Source: Paenibacillus sp. MMS20-IR301
Lineage (GTDB): Bacteria > Bacillota > Bacilli > Paenibacillales > Paenibacillaceae
NCBI RefSeq assembly: GCF_032302195.1
Contig: NZ_CP135275.1
Coordinates: 5,981,501-6,045,500, forward strand
Direction: 5' to 3'
DNA: 64,000 nt
The translations under genes and the position numbers were made by a program. Positions 1-8,759 of this stretch are shown here, one piece after another; the first letter of the stretch is position 1, and each line of letters begins with the position of its first letter. The notes below the pieces were generated by a model, which saw nothing but the letters and a program-made list of their open reading frames with translations, was not told the DNA's origin and searched no databases.

Positions 1-464
1 AAGAGCAATAGGGCCAGCAGCTGGGGATTCGGCAGATGACTGCGCAGCTGCGCAGAGGCATACTGCGGCGTTAGGCTGTAACGGAAGATCCAGAGCTCCT
101 GTCCGCTCCAGGCGGTTGTATAGTAATAAGAGTCTTGAGTCTTCCCTTGCCGTACCATCTCCCAGGCATGAGCGGCCGCGCCCTGATTCAGATTACCGGA
201 CAGCAGAACTCCTTCCCCGTTGAAAACCGCATAATCGAGCATTTCCGGAACACTGCCGGGCGTTACGGTACTGCCGGAGACAAGGTGCTGCTTGAACGCA
301 GCAATCTCCTTCTCGGCATAGTTGGCAGGCAGAACGGAGCCTGAAGCAAAAGCAAGCGTGAATAGGCTAAGTATCACCACCAGCAGCAGAATCGTGCCTG
401 CACTCAAGAATAGAAGGTATTGCAGGAAAAAGGTGCGAAGCCGCACCGGCTTGTTTCGTCTCAC
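1..464 (-). CDS. Sensor histidine kinase, NisK/SpaK-like (N-terminal part only)
   Basis: Only the first 154 codons are in the window; the gene runs off the left edge, so the kinase core is not visible. It starts with GTG at 464, and its GTGA overlaps the stop codon of the response regulator gene, a typical translational coupling. The N-terminus begins MRRNKPVRLRTFFLQ and continues into a long hydrophobic stretch (about residues 16-38), then a hydrophilic region that would be extracytoplasmic. The frame stays open to base 1. The kinase identity is inferred from its position directly after a NisR-type regulator and an ABC transporter, and from this sensor-like topology. It could sense a peptide antibiotic, but nothing visible proves the ligand. 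Confidence 0.75.
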   Translation of the reverse strand, partial: MRRNKPVRLRTFFLQYLLFLSAGTILLLVVILSLFTLAFASGSVLPANYAEKEIAAFKQHLVSGSTVTPGSVPEMLDYAVFNGEGVLLSGNLNQGAAAHAWEMVRQGKTQDSYYYTTAWSGQELWIFRYSLTPQYASAQLRSHLPNPQLLALLL

Positions 465-1123
465 AGCTTCCACTTGTATCCAATCCCCCAGATCGTTTCG
501 ATGGCATCCACTCCGCATTTACCCAGCTTGGCACGGATATTCTTGATATGCTCCGTAATCGTGCTGCTGTCGCTTTCCCCGTTATAACCGAAGATTGCTT
601 CATAGATATGCTCTTTAGAGAAGACCTGCCCGCGGCTGCGAGCCAGAAACTCACAGATTTCATATTCACTTTTGGTCAGCGGCACTTTGTTCTCCTGGAC
701 GAACAGCTCTTTACCGGAAAGGTTAAAGCGGACCTGCTCCAGATAGAGCACCTTCCGCCGCTCTCTGCCCTCCCGCCGGAGATGGGCCTGAATCCGCGCC
801 CGCAGCGCGCCTATGCCAAAGGGCTTCACAATATAATCATCTGCCCCTAAGCCAAGGCCATACATCAGGTCGCTCTCCAGCGTCTTAGCCGTAACAAACA
901 GGATCGGGCAATCTACTGCTGACCGGATCTCCCGGCAGAGAGTGAAGCCGTCCACACCGGGCATCATTACGTCGAGCATAATAAGATCATAGGCGCCAAG
1001 GTCAATCCGGCGCACTTGTGCAGGATCAGACATTACCGTTACCAGATGCTGATCGGCAGCAAGGGCGCTGCGGATCAGCGACAAGATAGCGGGTTCATCG
1101 TCTACTACAAGTATTTTTGCCAT
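461..1123 (-). CDS. OmpR-family response regulator, NisR/SpaR-like
   Basis: Two-domain transcriptional regulator of 220 residues. The receiver domain begins MAKILVVDDEP, has the phospho-acceptor Asp in LIMLDVMMPG and the conserved Lys in DDYIVKPF. The C-terminal half is a winged-helix DNA-binding domain ending IWGIGYKWKL. Overall wording resembles the NisR/SpaR group that controls lantibiotic immunity and production. The ATG at 1123 is chosen because GAGGG lies 8 bases upstream; a TTG 15 bases earlier lies at that site and is unlikely. The partner kinase gene overlaps its 3' end and a LanFEG-type transporter lies upstream on the same strand, so it probably regulates that transporter. Target sites were not identified. 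Confidence 0.9.
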   Translation of the reverse strand: MAKILVVDDEPAILSLIRSALAADQHLVTVMSDPAQVRRIDLGAYDLIMLDVMMPGVDGFTLCREIRSAVDCPILFVTAKTLESDLMYGLGLGADDYIVKPFGIGALRARIQAHLRREGRERRKVLYLEQVRFNLSGKELFVQENKVPLTKSEYEICEFLARSRGQVFSKEHIYEAIFGYNGESDSSTITEHIKNIRAKLGKCGVDAIETIWGIGYKWKL

Positions 1124-1153
1124 ATTCCATTCCCTCAATTATAGGTTGTAGGT

Positions 1154-1912
1154 CTAATTATCGCTTGATCGTCCCTCCCACCGCCGGAACCATATGCAGG
1201 ATAGAATAACAGCTAGTATTGTTCCCGCTGTGCAGAGCGTAATTCCGGCCTTAAGTTCAGGTAAAGCAGGGGGTAGTATAGTGCCGGAAGCATGGATCGT
1301 CCATAAAGAGATGAAGCGGGTACCCCAGGCAAACGGGGTATAGGGCCAGGGGATATCGCCAAGTCCCGTAAGCATTAAGGCAGCGATGAGGCTGCCCGCA
1401 ATTCCTGCTCCGATGGAAGCCCCTTTCCCTAAGCGAAGACTGATGAAGAGATGCATAACATAGAGAAAGATGCTGCTGCCGAACAGGATGACTGCCCCCG
1501 TGAGGTAAAAGGGTATCCCCAGCCTGTCCTGCTGCAGAATTCCGCCGAACCCCAGGGCAAAGATGAGATAGGCCAGCAGGATGGCTCCAAGACCAAACAG
1601 CAGCAGAAGCAGGAGCTTACTTATATAGGCTGAAATTTTATTAGCGGGCATAGCAAGCATCCCTTGAAACTGTCCTGCGCCGGCCTCCTGTTCCGCAGAC
1701 ATGGAGCAGACAAGTCCAATCAGTGCAGGTAATGCACAGCCCAGAGATTGTATGAATACGAGCGCTTTATCAATAGCATTCCATGGTGAGTATGAATAGT
1801 ACGCCAGGAACACTGCTGTTCCGATCAGCGGAGCCAGCAGATGGATGAGTATAAATGGTGTGCGCCGGGTTTTGAGCAAATCCGCTCTTAGCAGTCCGGG
1901 TAATGATGACAT
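1154..1912 (-). CDS. LanG/MutG-type ABC transporter permease
   Basis: Membrane subunit of 252 residues with about six hydrophobic segments and a short cytoplasmic start (MSSLPGLLRADLLKTRRT). This size and topology fit the permeases of lantibiotic-protection transporters (EpiG/MutG, SpaG), which move peptide antibiotics out of the membrane. Its ATG follows the stop of the preceding permease gene by one base, with GGGAGG inside the upstream reading frame, so the two are translationally coupled. It sits between the second permease and the response regulator. The specific substrate is not visible; a bacitracin-type or other cell-wall antibiotic is also possible. Confidence 0.8.
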   Translation of the reverse strand: MSSLPGLLRADLLKTRRTPFILIHLLAPLIGTAVFLAYYSYSPWNAIDKALVFIQSLGCALPALIGLVCSMSAEQEAGAGQFQGMLAMPANKISAYISKLLLLLLFGLGAILLAYLIFALGFGGILQQDRLGIPFYLTGAVILFGSSIFLYVMHLFISLRLGKGASIGAGIAGSLIAALMLTGLGDIPWPYTPFAWGTRFISLWTIHASGTILPPALPELKAGITLCTAGTILAVILSCIWFRRWEGRSSDN

Positions 1913-1913
1913 T

Positions 1914-2642
1914 TTAATTCGCCTCCCGTTTGCGGAACCACGCTGCAGTAAGGAAGAAGAGCAAGCCGAACCAGGCCAGGGAGACGAGTGTATCTGGCAG
2001 AATCATACCGGTGCTTCTCAGCGGACTGTCCGCCGGTACGGGAAGGCCATTGGGCAGAATCGACAGAACCGGGCACATGAGTCTGGCGGTAATTGTATAA
2101 GGGACATAGTTCCACAATCCTCCGGTATCGAAGGTTACGATACCCAGGACAGTACCGGACATATTCAGCAGCACAGCAGCGAATAAGCCAAACCGTGCCG
2201 CCAGGAACAGGCATAGCGGAATCTGCCACAGGAAGGTGGCAAAGATCAGGAAGCTGCCGGCTACGCTGTCCGGCACCGGAATGGTTTGGCCAAACAGTAC
2301 GCCGCCTGCGGTAATGCCTATAAGGAACAGGAGCAGCGTGACGAGGAGCCACTGTGCGCAGGCAAGGATTTTGCCGGCCCAAAGCATTCTCAGATCAAAG
2401 GGCAGAGCCAGCAGGCCGTGATACTTCATCTTGGCATCCTTCTGTAGAACCAGCGAACAGGTAAGGGTCAGCGCACCGGGAAGGAACACTGCATACCACC
2501 AGTTGTAAGCCCCGCCCTGAAAGGACTGTCCGCCCATCATCACAGCGCACAGAAGCATTGTGAACAGCGGGGTGATCCATAACAGCCTCGGGACGAAGGT
2601 GTGCCGCCATTTCAAGCGTTCAGCCCGGATATGACTAAGCAT
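1914..2642 (-). CDS. LanE/MutE-type ABC transporter permease
   Basis: Second membrane subunit, 242 residues, about six hydrophobic segments, starting MLSHIRAERLKWRHTFVPRL. The juxtaposition ATPase-permease-permease, each short, is the LanFEG layout rather than the BceAB layout, which has one large permease. The start overlaps the end of the ATPase gene by 8 bases, and the stop abuts the next permease start, so all three are one transcription unit. Sequence similarity to the neighbouring permease looks low, as is normal for EpiE/EpiG pairs. Function as an immunity or detoxification exporter is inferred from family and layout. Confidence 0.8.
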   Translation of the reverse strand: MLSHIRAERLKWRHTFVPRLLWITPLFTMLLCAVMMGGQSFQGGAYNWWYAVFLPGALTLTCSLVLQKDAKMKYHGLLALPFDLRMLWAGKILACAQWLLVTLLLFLIGITAGGVLFGQTIPVPDSVAGSFLIFATFLWQIPLCLFLAARFGLFAAVLLNMSGTVLGIVTFDTGGLWNYVPYTITARLMCPVLSILPNGLPVPADSPLRSTGMILPDTLVSLAWFGLLFFLTAAWFRKREAN

Positions 2643-3351
2643 GTGGCACCCCCTCCCTGGGGCTCGCGGCTACCACCTGCATGAACAAGGCTTCCAGCTC
2701 TTGCCCCGCAGGCACGGCTCCCTGATAACCGAGAATGCCGCCAGCGATAATGCCGATCTGATCGGCAATCTGCTCCACCTCAGAGAGAATATGGCTCGAC
2801 AGGATCACGGTAATCCCCTGCCCGGGAAACGACCGGATCAGCTCCCGCAGCTCCTGAATTCCAATCGGGTCGAGTCCGTTCGTGGGTTCGTCCAGAATGA
2901 GCAGCTCAGGCTGGTTCAAGAGTGCAATGGCGATCCCCAGCCGCTGCTTCATACCCATGGAGAATTGCCCGGCCCGTTTCTTCCCGGTATGGGCCAAGTC
3001 CACGGTAGCGAGCACCTCTTCAATCCGGGAATGCGGCAGTCCAAGAGCAAGTGTCCGTACCTTGAGATTCTCACTGGCTGTCAGATTGTCATAGAGCGGC
3101 GGAGCTTCAATCAGTACGCCAATCCGGCTGAGATGCTGGCGTGTCCATTGCTGTCCATGGATGAGAATATCTCCGGAACCTGGACGCAGCATACCTGCAA
3201 TCATCTTGAGTGTGGTCGATTTGCCAGCCCCGTTCGGGCCGAGCAGCCCGTAGATGGAGTTACGGGGTACAGCTAACGATACTTTGTTGACAGCAGTCTG
3301 GCCCTTGAAGCTTTTGCATAAATTACTGGTTTCCAAAATAATGTTCTGCAT
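2635..3351 (-). CDS. LanF/MutF-type ABC transporter ATP-binding protein
   Basis: ATPase subunit of 238 residues. Walker A is GPNGAGKST near residue 40, the signature is FSMGMKQRLGIA (the usual LSGGQ replaced by FSMGM, common in this family), and Walker B is LLILDEPTNGLDP. First gene of the transporter cluster; GAAAGGA lies upstream of the ATG at 3351. It energises the two permeases that follow. The order ATPase, permease, permease, regulator, kinase matches lantibiotic immunity operons and their orphan resistance relatives. No precursor peptide or LanB/C/M gene is seen between 3352 and the divergent terminator region. Confidence 0.88.
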   Translation of the reverse strand: MQNIILETSNLCKSFKGQTAVNKVSLAVPRNSIYGLLGPNGAGKSTTLKMIAGMLRPGSGDILIHGQQWTRQHLSRIGVLIEAPPLYDNLTASENLKVRTLALGLPHSRIEEVLATVDLAHTGKKRAGQFSMGMKQRLGIAIALLNQPELLILDEPTNGLDPIGIQELRELIRSFPGQGITVILSSHILSEVEQIADQIGIIAGGILGYQGAVPAGQELEALFMQVVAASPREGVPHA

Positions 3352-3461
3352 AGTATATCATCCTTTCCACTTCCATAGTGTAAGAGGAATTTCTAAGGAT
3401 TCTATAAGGGCAGACTTGAGTCCGCCGTGGGCCTTTGACAGGAGCATTGTGCATGTATGCC

Positions 3462-3495
3462 AAAAAAACGCCGTATGCATAATCGCATACAGCGT
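3462..3495 (-). terminator. Rho-independent terminator of araR
   Basis: Read on the minus strand, GCTGTATGC and GCATACGGC form a 9-bp stem (one G-T pair) around a short loop and are followed by a run of seven T. It lies about 20 bases past the araR stop, between araR and the start of the transporter operon on the same strand, and would insulate the latter. Confidence 0.85.
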
Positions 3496-3511
3496 ACCTG
3501 CCAGCCCCGGA

Positions 3512-4603
3512 TTACCGCTCCCGCACCGTCTCCCCTTCAACCAGCACAGGCTGATAGTAGGTACTATTCCGCAGATCCTTCTTGCCCTGCAGCTTCTTAA
3601 TGACCCATTCGGCGGCATCGCGGCCCATCTGCTCCTGCGGATGGGTCAGCGTCGTCAGCTTAATGTTCGCATTCTTCGCAATATAGGAATTATCCTGGCC
3701 GATAACCGACAGATCCTCAGGAATCCGGATCTCCAGCTGCCGGCACACATTCACCACTTCCAGACCAACCTCATCGTTGTAGCAGACAATAGCCGTCAGC
3801 ACCTCACGGTTCTCGGTCAGGAACTGCTTCAGGCTGGCAGACAGGTCCTGCTTCGATTCCGTATCGAAGGAGAGCACTTGCTCAGGGTGGAAGCGCAGCT
3901 TGGCTTCGCCCAGCGCCTTGATATACCCCTTCATCCGGTATTTGCCCTGCAGGTCATCCATCTTGGCGATGATGCCGATCTGGGTATGGCCTTTCCTGAT
4001 CAGCTCTCTGGTGGCTAAGTAACTGGACTGCACATCATCAAGGCAGAAGAAGGGCACCTCCAGCTCTTCATAATAGGCATTAATCATGATGAACGGGACA
4101 TCCTGCTCTTTAAACGAGAGGTAGTAGGCAATGTTCGGATTGTACAGATTGCTCTTGGTCGGCTCAATGATCAGGCCGTCTACCCCGAAGGAGAGCATCA
4201 TTTCCAGCGCCTTCTTCTCCTGGGCAACATCATTATTGGTACTGGCGAGCAGCAGCGAATAGTTATCCTCATTCAGCCGGCCCTCAATGCCGCGGATAAT
4301 GGACGGGAAGATGTAATCCGAGATGTAAGTCGTGATCACACCGATTGTTTTATTATTCGGACTGCCCGCCGGTTTGGAGCGGAACTGGCTGCTGACATAC
4401 GTGCCGGAGCCCTTCTCGCTGCGCAGGAAGCCTTCATTAGACAGGTCAAGAATAGCCTTGCGGACGGTCTGCCGGCTGACGCCATACGTCTCCTGCAGTG
4501 CCGATTCTGTAGGGATCTGTTCACCGACACTGTAGGTGCCGGAGAGGATATTGCTTCTTATATCATCCAAAATAATCTGGTACTTGGGCTTCACGCGGCT
4601 CAC
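3512..4603 (-). CDS. araR: AraR, GntR/LacI-type arabinose repressor
   Basis: Transcriptional repressor of 363 residues. Residues 1-70 form a GntR-type winged helix (IPTESALQETYGVSRQTVRKAI), and the rest is a LacI-like periplasmic-binding-fold effector domain (from about TIGVITTYISDY to the end). That fusion is characteristic of AraR, which binds L-arabinose and releases operators of arabinose genes. The gene is divergent from araBDA and a near-perfect AraR operator (14 of 16 bases) lies just past its own -10, so autorepression is likely. The start is GTG at 4603 with only a weak binding site; a GTG three codons later (4594) is equally possible. Confidence 0.93.
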   Translation of the reverse strand: MSRVKPKYQIILDDIRSNILSGTYSVGEQIPTESALQETYGVSRQTVRKAILDLSNEGFLRSEKGSGTYVSSQFRSKPAGSPNNKTIGVITTYISDYIFPSIIRGIEGRLNEDNYSLLLASTNNDVAQEKKALEMMLSFGVDGLIIEPTKSNLYNPNIAYYLSFKEQDVPFIMINAYYEELEVPFFCLDDVQSSYLATRELIRKGHTQIGIIAKMDDLQGKYRMKGYIKALGEAKLRFHPEQVLSFDTESKQDLSASLKQFLTENREVLTAIVCYNDEVGLEVVNVCRQLEIRIPEDLSVIGQDNSYIAKNANIKLTTLTHPQEQMGRDAAEWVIKKLQGKKDLRNSTYYQPVLVEGETVRER

Positions 4604-4645
4604 TTCTTTCGTGATTGTTCATATGCGGCTGTGTAGGATATAGTA

Positions 4646-4668
4646 AGTTGTACGTACACATTATAATG
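4646..4668 (-). promoter_or_regulatory. araR promoter -10 with overlapping AraR operator
   Basis: The 16-mer at 4646-4661, AGTTGTACGTACACAT, matches the Bacillus AraR operator ATTTGTACGTACAAAT at 14 positions. On the minus strand it directly follows a consensus TATAAT (4665-4660) that would serve araR; the -35 is weak. A bound repressor would cover the start region, giving autoregulation. Confidence 0.75.
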
Positions 4669-4744
4669 CGGATATTGACCTATTATAATCTACTTTTCCA
4701 GCAGGATAAAGGTATAAAGAAAAAAATAACGGGGAATCCTGATA

Positions 4745-4760
4745 ATTTGTATGTATATCT
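4745..4760. promoter_or_regulatory. AraR operator 1 of araBDA
   Basis: ATTTGTATGTATATCT matches the AraR operator consensus at 12 of 16 positions. It lies just upstream of the -35 box. Its centre is 32 bases from that of the second operator, about three helical turns, so two dimers could bind the same face cooperatively. Confidence 0.65.
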
Positions 4761-4771
4761 TATATATTGTG

Positions 4772-4800
4772 TTGACAAATGTACGAACAAAAAATATACT
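4772..4800 (+). promoter_or_regulatory. araBDA sigma-A promoter with AraR operator 2 in the spacer
   Basis: TTGACA at 4772-4777 and TATACT at 4795-4800 are separated by exactly 17 bases, a near-ideal housekeeping promoter. The spacer and -35 edge hold a second AraR site (4777-4792, AAATGTACGAACAAAA, 12 of 16 matches). A repressor bound here would block RNA polymerase directly. Transcription would start near 4807 and give a leader of about 70 bases before araB. Confidence 0.85.
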
Positions 4801-4814
4801 AAGTCTGTTAATAA

Positions 4815-4828
4815 AGGAAGCGCCTTCT
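4815..4828. promoter_or_regulatory. Possible CcpA (cre) site
   Basis: AGGAAGCGCCTTCT resembles the cre consensus TGNAARCGNWWWCA with three mismatches and keeps the central AAGCG. It is just downstream of the araBDA start region, where CcpA would act as a roadblock. Catabolite repression of arabinose genes is established in Bacillus; this particular site is only a candidate. Confidence 0.35.
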
Positions 4829-4876
4829 TTCTATTATGAATTTATAACCGTTTGGTCAGAGAGGAGTACCGTGAGC

Positions 4877-6490
4877 ATGGATCAGAACATCAAGCAGGCG
4901 ATACTTAATGGAGAAACTTCACTGGGTATCGAATTTGGGTCCACACGTATTAAGGCAATATTGATTGATCAGCGTTTCGAGACGATCGCTACCGGAAGTT
5001 ATGAGTGGGAGAACCTGCTTCTGGACGGGTACTGGACGTATCATCTGACAGACATCCTTAAGGGTCTGCAGACCGCATATCAGGAAATGAAGCAGGAAGT
5101 TGAGCGGAAGTATGAGCTTAAGCTGACTAAGGTTGGTTCGATCGGCTTCTCGGCTATGATGCACGGGTATATGGCTTTTGACAGCAAGGGTGAGCTGCTG
5201 GTTCCGTTCCGGACCTGGCGTAATGCAACAACCGGTGCTGCGGCAAAAGAATTGACGGATAAATTCCAGTTCAACATTCCTGAACGGTGGAGCATTGCCC
5301 ACCTGTACCAGGCAATCCTGAACGGAGAAGAGCATGTGCCAGGCATTGATTACGTAACGACGCTGTCCGGGTACATCCACTGGCTGCTGACCGGCAGCAA
5401 GGCGATCGGAATAGGCGATGCCTCGGGGATGTTCCCGATTGATGAGCGTACGCAGGATTACCATGCAGCGATGGCCGGGCAATTCGATGAACTGAATGCA
5501 GCCAAGGGCTATCCTTGGAAGCTGAATGATATTCTGCCTAAGATTTATCATGCAGGCGAGCAGGCAGGGGTACTGACCGAAGCCGGTGCAAGACTGCTGG
5601 ATGCGTCAGGTGAGCTGCAGGCAGGCATTCCGCTTTGTCCTCCGGAGGGTGATGCCGGAACAGGGATGGTCGCTACGAACAGTGTCCGCAAACGGACCGG
5701 TAATATCTCGGTCGGCACTTCAGTGTTCGCCATGATCGTCCTGGAGAAGGATCTCAGCACGGTATATCCGGAGATTGATATGGTAACGACTCCGGATGGC
5801 AGTCCGGTAGGAATGGTCCATGCCAATAACTGCTCCAGTGATATTAATGCGTGGGTGGGCCTCTTCCGTGAGTTTGCAGAGGCGATGGGCATCAAGGCCG
5901 ATTCCGGCCAGCTGTTCAGCGTACTGTTCAACAAGGCGCTGGAAGCAGATGCCGACGGCGGTGGTCTGCTCAGCTACGGCTACTTCTCCGGGGAGAATAT
6001 TACCGGTATTGAGAAAGGCCGTCCGCTCTTCGTCCGTTCACCGGAGAGCCGTTTCAATCTGGCTAACTTCATGCGGACTCATCTGTTCAGCGCCTTCGGT
6101 GCGCTGAAGATTGGAATGGACATCCTGACGAAGAAGGAGAATGTCTCCATTGACAGCATTCTGGCGCACGGCGGGTTGTTCAAGACTCCTGTGGTCGGCC
6201 AGAAAATTGTGGCGGCATCCATGAATGTGCCAATCTCTGTAATGGCAACAGCCGGCGAAGGCGGCGCATGGGGCATGGCGATTCTTGCTGCCTACATGCA
6301 GAACAAAGAGCAGCAGGAGCGTCTCGACGACTTCCTGGATCACAAGGTATTCAAGGATGTGGAAGGACAAGTAATCCATCCGGATGCGGCCGATGTTGCC
6401 GGATTTGAGCGGTTCATGCAGCGGTATACGGAAGGTCTGGCGATTGAGCAGGCTGCGGTAGATCATCTGGTAGAGAACGGGAGGAATTAA
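4877..6490 (+). CDS. araB: L-ribulokinase (FGGY family, XylB-like type)
   Basis: Sugar kinase of 537 residues that would phosphorylate L-ribulose to L-ribulose 5-phosphate. The FGGY fold is visible: an N-terminal phosphate motif [14 protein letters not shown], the actin-like second half with [15 protein letters not shown], and an adenosine-loop region [14 protein letters not shown]. It is not close to the E. coli/B. subtilis AraB wording and resembles the Clostridium/Bacteroides-type ribulokinase often labelled xylulokinase. The assignment rests on its place as first gene of the AraR-controlled operon ahead of araD and araA. GAGGAG lies 10 bases before the ATG; a GTG two codons upstream is the alternative start. 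Confidence 0.85.
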   Translation: MDQNIKQAILNGETSLGIEFGSTRIKAILIDQRFETIATGSYEWENLLLDGYWTYHLTDILKGLQTAYQEMKQEVERKYELKLTKVGSIGFSAMMHGYMAFDSKGELLVPFRTWRNATTGAAAKELTDKFQFNIPERWSIAHLYQAILNGEEHVPGIDYVTTLSGYIHWLLTGSKAIGIGDASGMFPIDERTQDYHAAMAGQFDELNAAKGYPWKLNDILPKIYHAGEQAGVLTEAGARLLDASGELQAGIPLCPPEGDAGTGMVATNSVRKRTGNISVGTSVFAMIVLEKDLSTVYPEIDMVTTPDGSPVGMVHANNCSSDINAWVGLFREFAEAMGIKADSGQLFSVLFNKALEADADGGGLLSYGYFSGENITGIEKGRPLFVRSPESRFNLANFMRTHLFSAFGALKIGMDILTKKENVSIDSILAHGGLFKTPVVGQKIVAASMNVPISVMATAGEGGAWGMAILAAYMQNKEQQERLDDFLDHKVFKDVEGQVIHPDAADVAGFERFMQRYTEGLAIEQAAVDHLVENGRN

Positions 6491-6493
6491 TAC

Positions 6494-7189
6494 ATGTTAG
6501 AGCAACTGAAAGAAGAGGTATTCGAGGCGAATCTGGATCTGCCTAAGCATGGGCTCGTGAAATATACCTGGGGCAATGTGAGTGCGGTTGACCGTGCAAG
6601 CGGCCTGTTCGTAATCAAGCCGAGCGGCGTCAGCTATGACAAGATGAAGCCGAGCGATATGGTCGTTGTCGATTTTGACGGCAATGTGGTTGAAGGAGAG
6701 ATGAGACCATCCTCCGATACACCGACTCACGCTGTACTGTATAAGCATTATTCCGAGATCGGCGGGATTGTGCACACCCATTCGACCTGGGCAACCATCT
6801 GGGCGCAGGCCGGGCTGGATGTTCCGGTAATGGGCACAACGCATGCCGACACCTTCTATGGCGCGGTACCTTGTACCCGGTTCCTGACACAAGAGGAGAT
6901 TGACCGTGGTTATGAAGCTGAGACCGGGCATGTAATTATTGAGACCTTCGAGCAGCGCGGAATTGATATTATGGCGGTTCCCGGTGTTCTGCTGAAGGGC
7001 CATGCGCCGTTCACCTGGGGCAAGGATGCCCATGCTGCAGTCATGAACAGTGTTGTGCTGGAGGAAGTGTCCAAGATGAACCTGTTTGCCCGTGAGCTGA
7101 ACCATTTCGCGGAAGAGCTGCCGCAGCGGATTCTCGATAAGCACTATCTGCGCAAGCATGGTGCAGGCGCGTATTACGGCCAGAAATAA
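6494..7189 (+). CDS. araD: L-ribulose-5-phosphate 4-epimerase
   Basis: Class II aldolase-family epimerase of 231 residues, converting L-ribulose 5-phosphate to D-xylulose 5-phosphate. Visible family marks are [21 protein letters not shown], the metal-binding histidines in [16 protein letters not shown], and the later [12 protein letters not shown]. Length equals that of E. coli and Bacillus AraD. GGGAGG overlaps the end of araB and the ATG follows its stop by three bases, so the genes are co-translated. Confidence 0.96.
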   Translation: MLEQLKEEVFEANLDLPKHGLVKYTWGNVSAVDRASGLFVIKPSGVSYDKMKPSDMVVVDFDGNVVEGEMRPSSDTPTHAVLYKHYSEIGGIVHTHSTWATIWAQAGLDVPVMGTTHADTFYGAVPCTRFLTQEEIDRGYEAETGHVIIETFEQRGIDIMAVPGVLLKGHAPFTWGKDAHAAVMNSVVLEEVSKMNLFARELNHFAEELPQRILDKHYLRKHGAGAYYGQK

Positions 7190-7240
7190 AGTGAATCCCC
7201 ATCATATAATTATTAATTCCAAGAGAAGAGGATGAATATT

Positions 7241-8665
7241 ATGTCAACAGTAAGTGCCAAGCAGTTCTGGTTTGTTGTAGGATCACAGCATCTGTATGGA
7301 GAAGAAGCCCTCGGTGAAGTTAAGGCACATGCACAGGAAATGACGGACGCCCTGAATAACAGCGGTGTTCTGCCTTACCCGATTGTCCTGCAGGACCTTG
7401 CTGTCAGCGCAGATAAAATCACTTCGATCATGAAGGAAGTCAACTATCGTGATGAGGTAGCGGGTGTAATTACCTGGATGCACACCTTCTCCCCGGCAAA
7501 AATGTGGATCCGCGGCACCAAGCTGCTGCAAAAGCCATTGCTGCACCTGGCTACGCAATATAATGAGAGCATTCCTTGGGCAACGCTGGATATGGACTTC
7601 ATGAACCTGAACCAGGCTGCCCATGGCGACCGTGAATATGGCTTCATCAATGCCCGCCTGAAGAAACAGAACAAAGTTGTTGTAGGATACTGGGAACGTG
7701 CTGAAGTCCAGAAGCAAATTGCAGAATGGATGGACGTGGCAGTAGCTTATAACGAAAGCTTCAACATCAAAGTAGCCCGTTTCGGCGACAATATGCGTAA
7801 CGTTGGTGTAACTGAAGGCGATAAGGTAGAAGCCCAGATTCAGTTCGGCTGGACTGTCGATTACTTCGGCATCGGCGACCTGGTTGCTTATGTAAACGAG
7901 GTTACAGAAGAAGAGACCGCTGCACTGTTCGCAGAATATGCGGAACAGTACGACTTTGATTATGGCTCATATGACAAGGAAGCATGGGAAGCCAGCGTTA
8001 AGGTTCAGGCCAGCTATGAAATTGCCCTTAAGCGTTTCCTGGATAATGGCGGCTATAATGCCTTCACTTCAAACTTCGAAGATCTGCACGGCATGAAGCA
8101 GCTTCCGGGTCTTGCAGTTCAGCGTCTGATGGCAGAGGGCTACGGCTTCGCCGGCGAAGGCGACTGGAAGACAGCGGCGCTTGACCGCTTGCTGAAGGTA
8201 ATGGCCCACAACGTGAATACCGGATTCATGGAAGATTACACCTATGAAATGGCTGCAGGCCAAGAGGCTATTCTGCAGTCCCACATGCTTGAGGTAGATC
8301 CAAGCCTGGCCAGCAACAAGCCTAAGGTCCTTGTATCTCCGCTGGGTATCGGCGACCGTGAAGATCCTGCCCGTCTCGTATTTGACGGCAAGGCCGGCGA
8401 AGGTGTGGTTGTCTCCATGGCTGACTTCGGTACACACTACAAGCTGCTGATCAATGAAGTAACAGCCTTCGAGCCTACGGTTCCGGCTCCTAACCTTCCA
8501 GTGGCACGCGTAATGTGGCAGGTGAAGCCTAACTTCCAGGATGGGGTTAAAGCCTGGATTGAGAATGGCGGAGGCCACCACACCGTAGTTTCCCTGAACC
8601 TGACTACAGACCAGATCGTATCCTACGCTAAGCTGGTTGGCTTGGATTATGTAATTATTAAGTAA
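7241..8665 (+). CDS. araA: L-arabinose isomerase
   Basis: Isomerase of 474 residues that turns L-arabinose into L-ribulose, the first step of the pathway. The start reads [20 protein letters not shown], typical of AraA; other marks are [29 protein letters not shown] and the C-terminal GGGHHTVVS, with the metal ligands expected among the Glu/His residues of these segments. The ATG at 7241 is preferred over the ATG at 7232 because AGAAGAGG ends right before the latter and is 9 bases from the former. It is the last gene of the operon and is followed by a terminator. No arabinose importer is in the operon. Confidence 0.97.
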   Translation: MSTVSAKQFWFVVGSQHLYGEEALGEVKAHAQEMTDALNNSGVLPYPIVLQDLAVSADKITSIMKEVNYRDEVAGVITWMHTFSPAKMWIRGTKLLQKPLLHLATQYNESIPWATLDMDFMNLNQAAHGDREYGFINARLKKQNKVVVGYWERAEVQKQIAEWMDVAVAYNESFNIKVARFGDNMRNVGVTEGDKVEAQIQFGWTVDYFGIGDLVAYVNEVTEEETAALFAEYAEQYDFDYGSYDKEAWEASVKVQASYEIALKRFLDNGGYNAFTSNFEDLHGMKQLPGLAVQRLMAEGYGFAGEGDWKTAALDRLLKVMAHNVNTGFMEDYTYEMAAGQEAILQSHMLEVDPSLASNKPKVLVSPLGIGDREDPARLVFDGKAGEGVVVSMADFGTHYKLLINEVTAFEPTVPAPNLPVARVMWQVKPNFQDGVKAWIENGGGHHTVVSLNLTTDQIVSYAKLVGLDYVIIK

Positions 8666-8698
8666 TTACCCGATGATCAGCGGTCATTGGAATTGAAA

Positions 8699-8737
8699 GG
8701 CGGGCAGCCCGTTAACCGGGGCTGCCCGCCTTTATTA
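8699..8737 (+). terminator. Terminator after araBDA
   Basis: A perfect 12-bp GC-rich stem (GGCGGGCAGCCC with its complement, loop of 8) followed by TTTATTA. It ends the ara operon and lies between two convergent genes, so it may also stop minus-strand transcription, though the minus-strand T tract is poor. Confidence 0.85.
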
Positions 8738-8759
8738 CATTATAACGTTATAAACTTCA

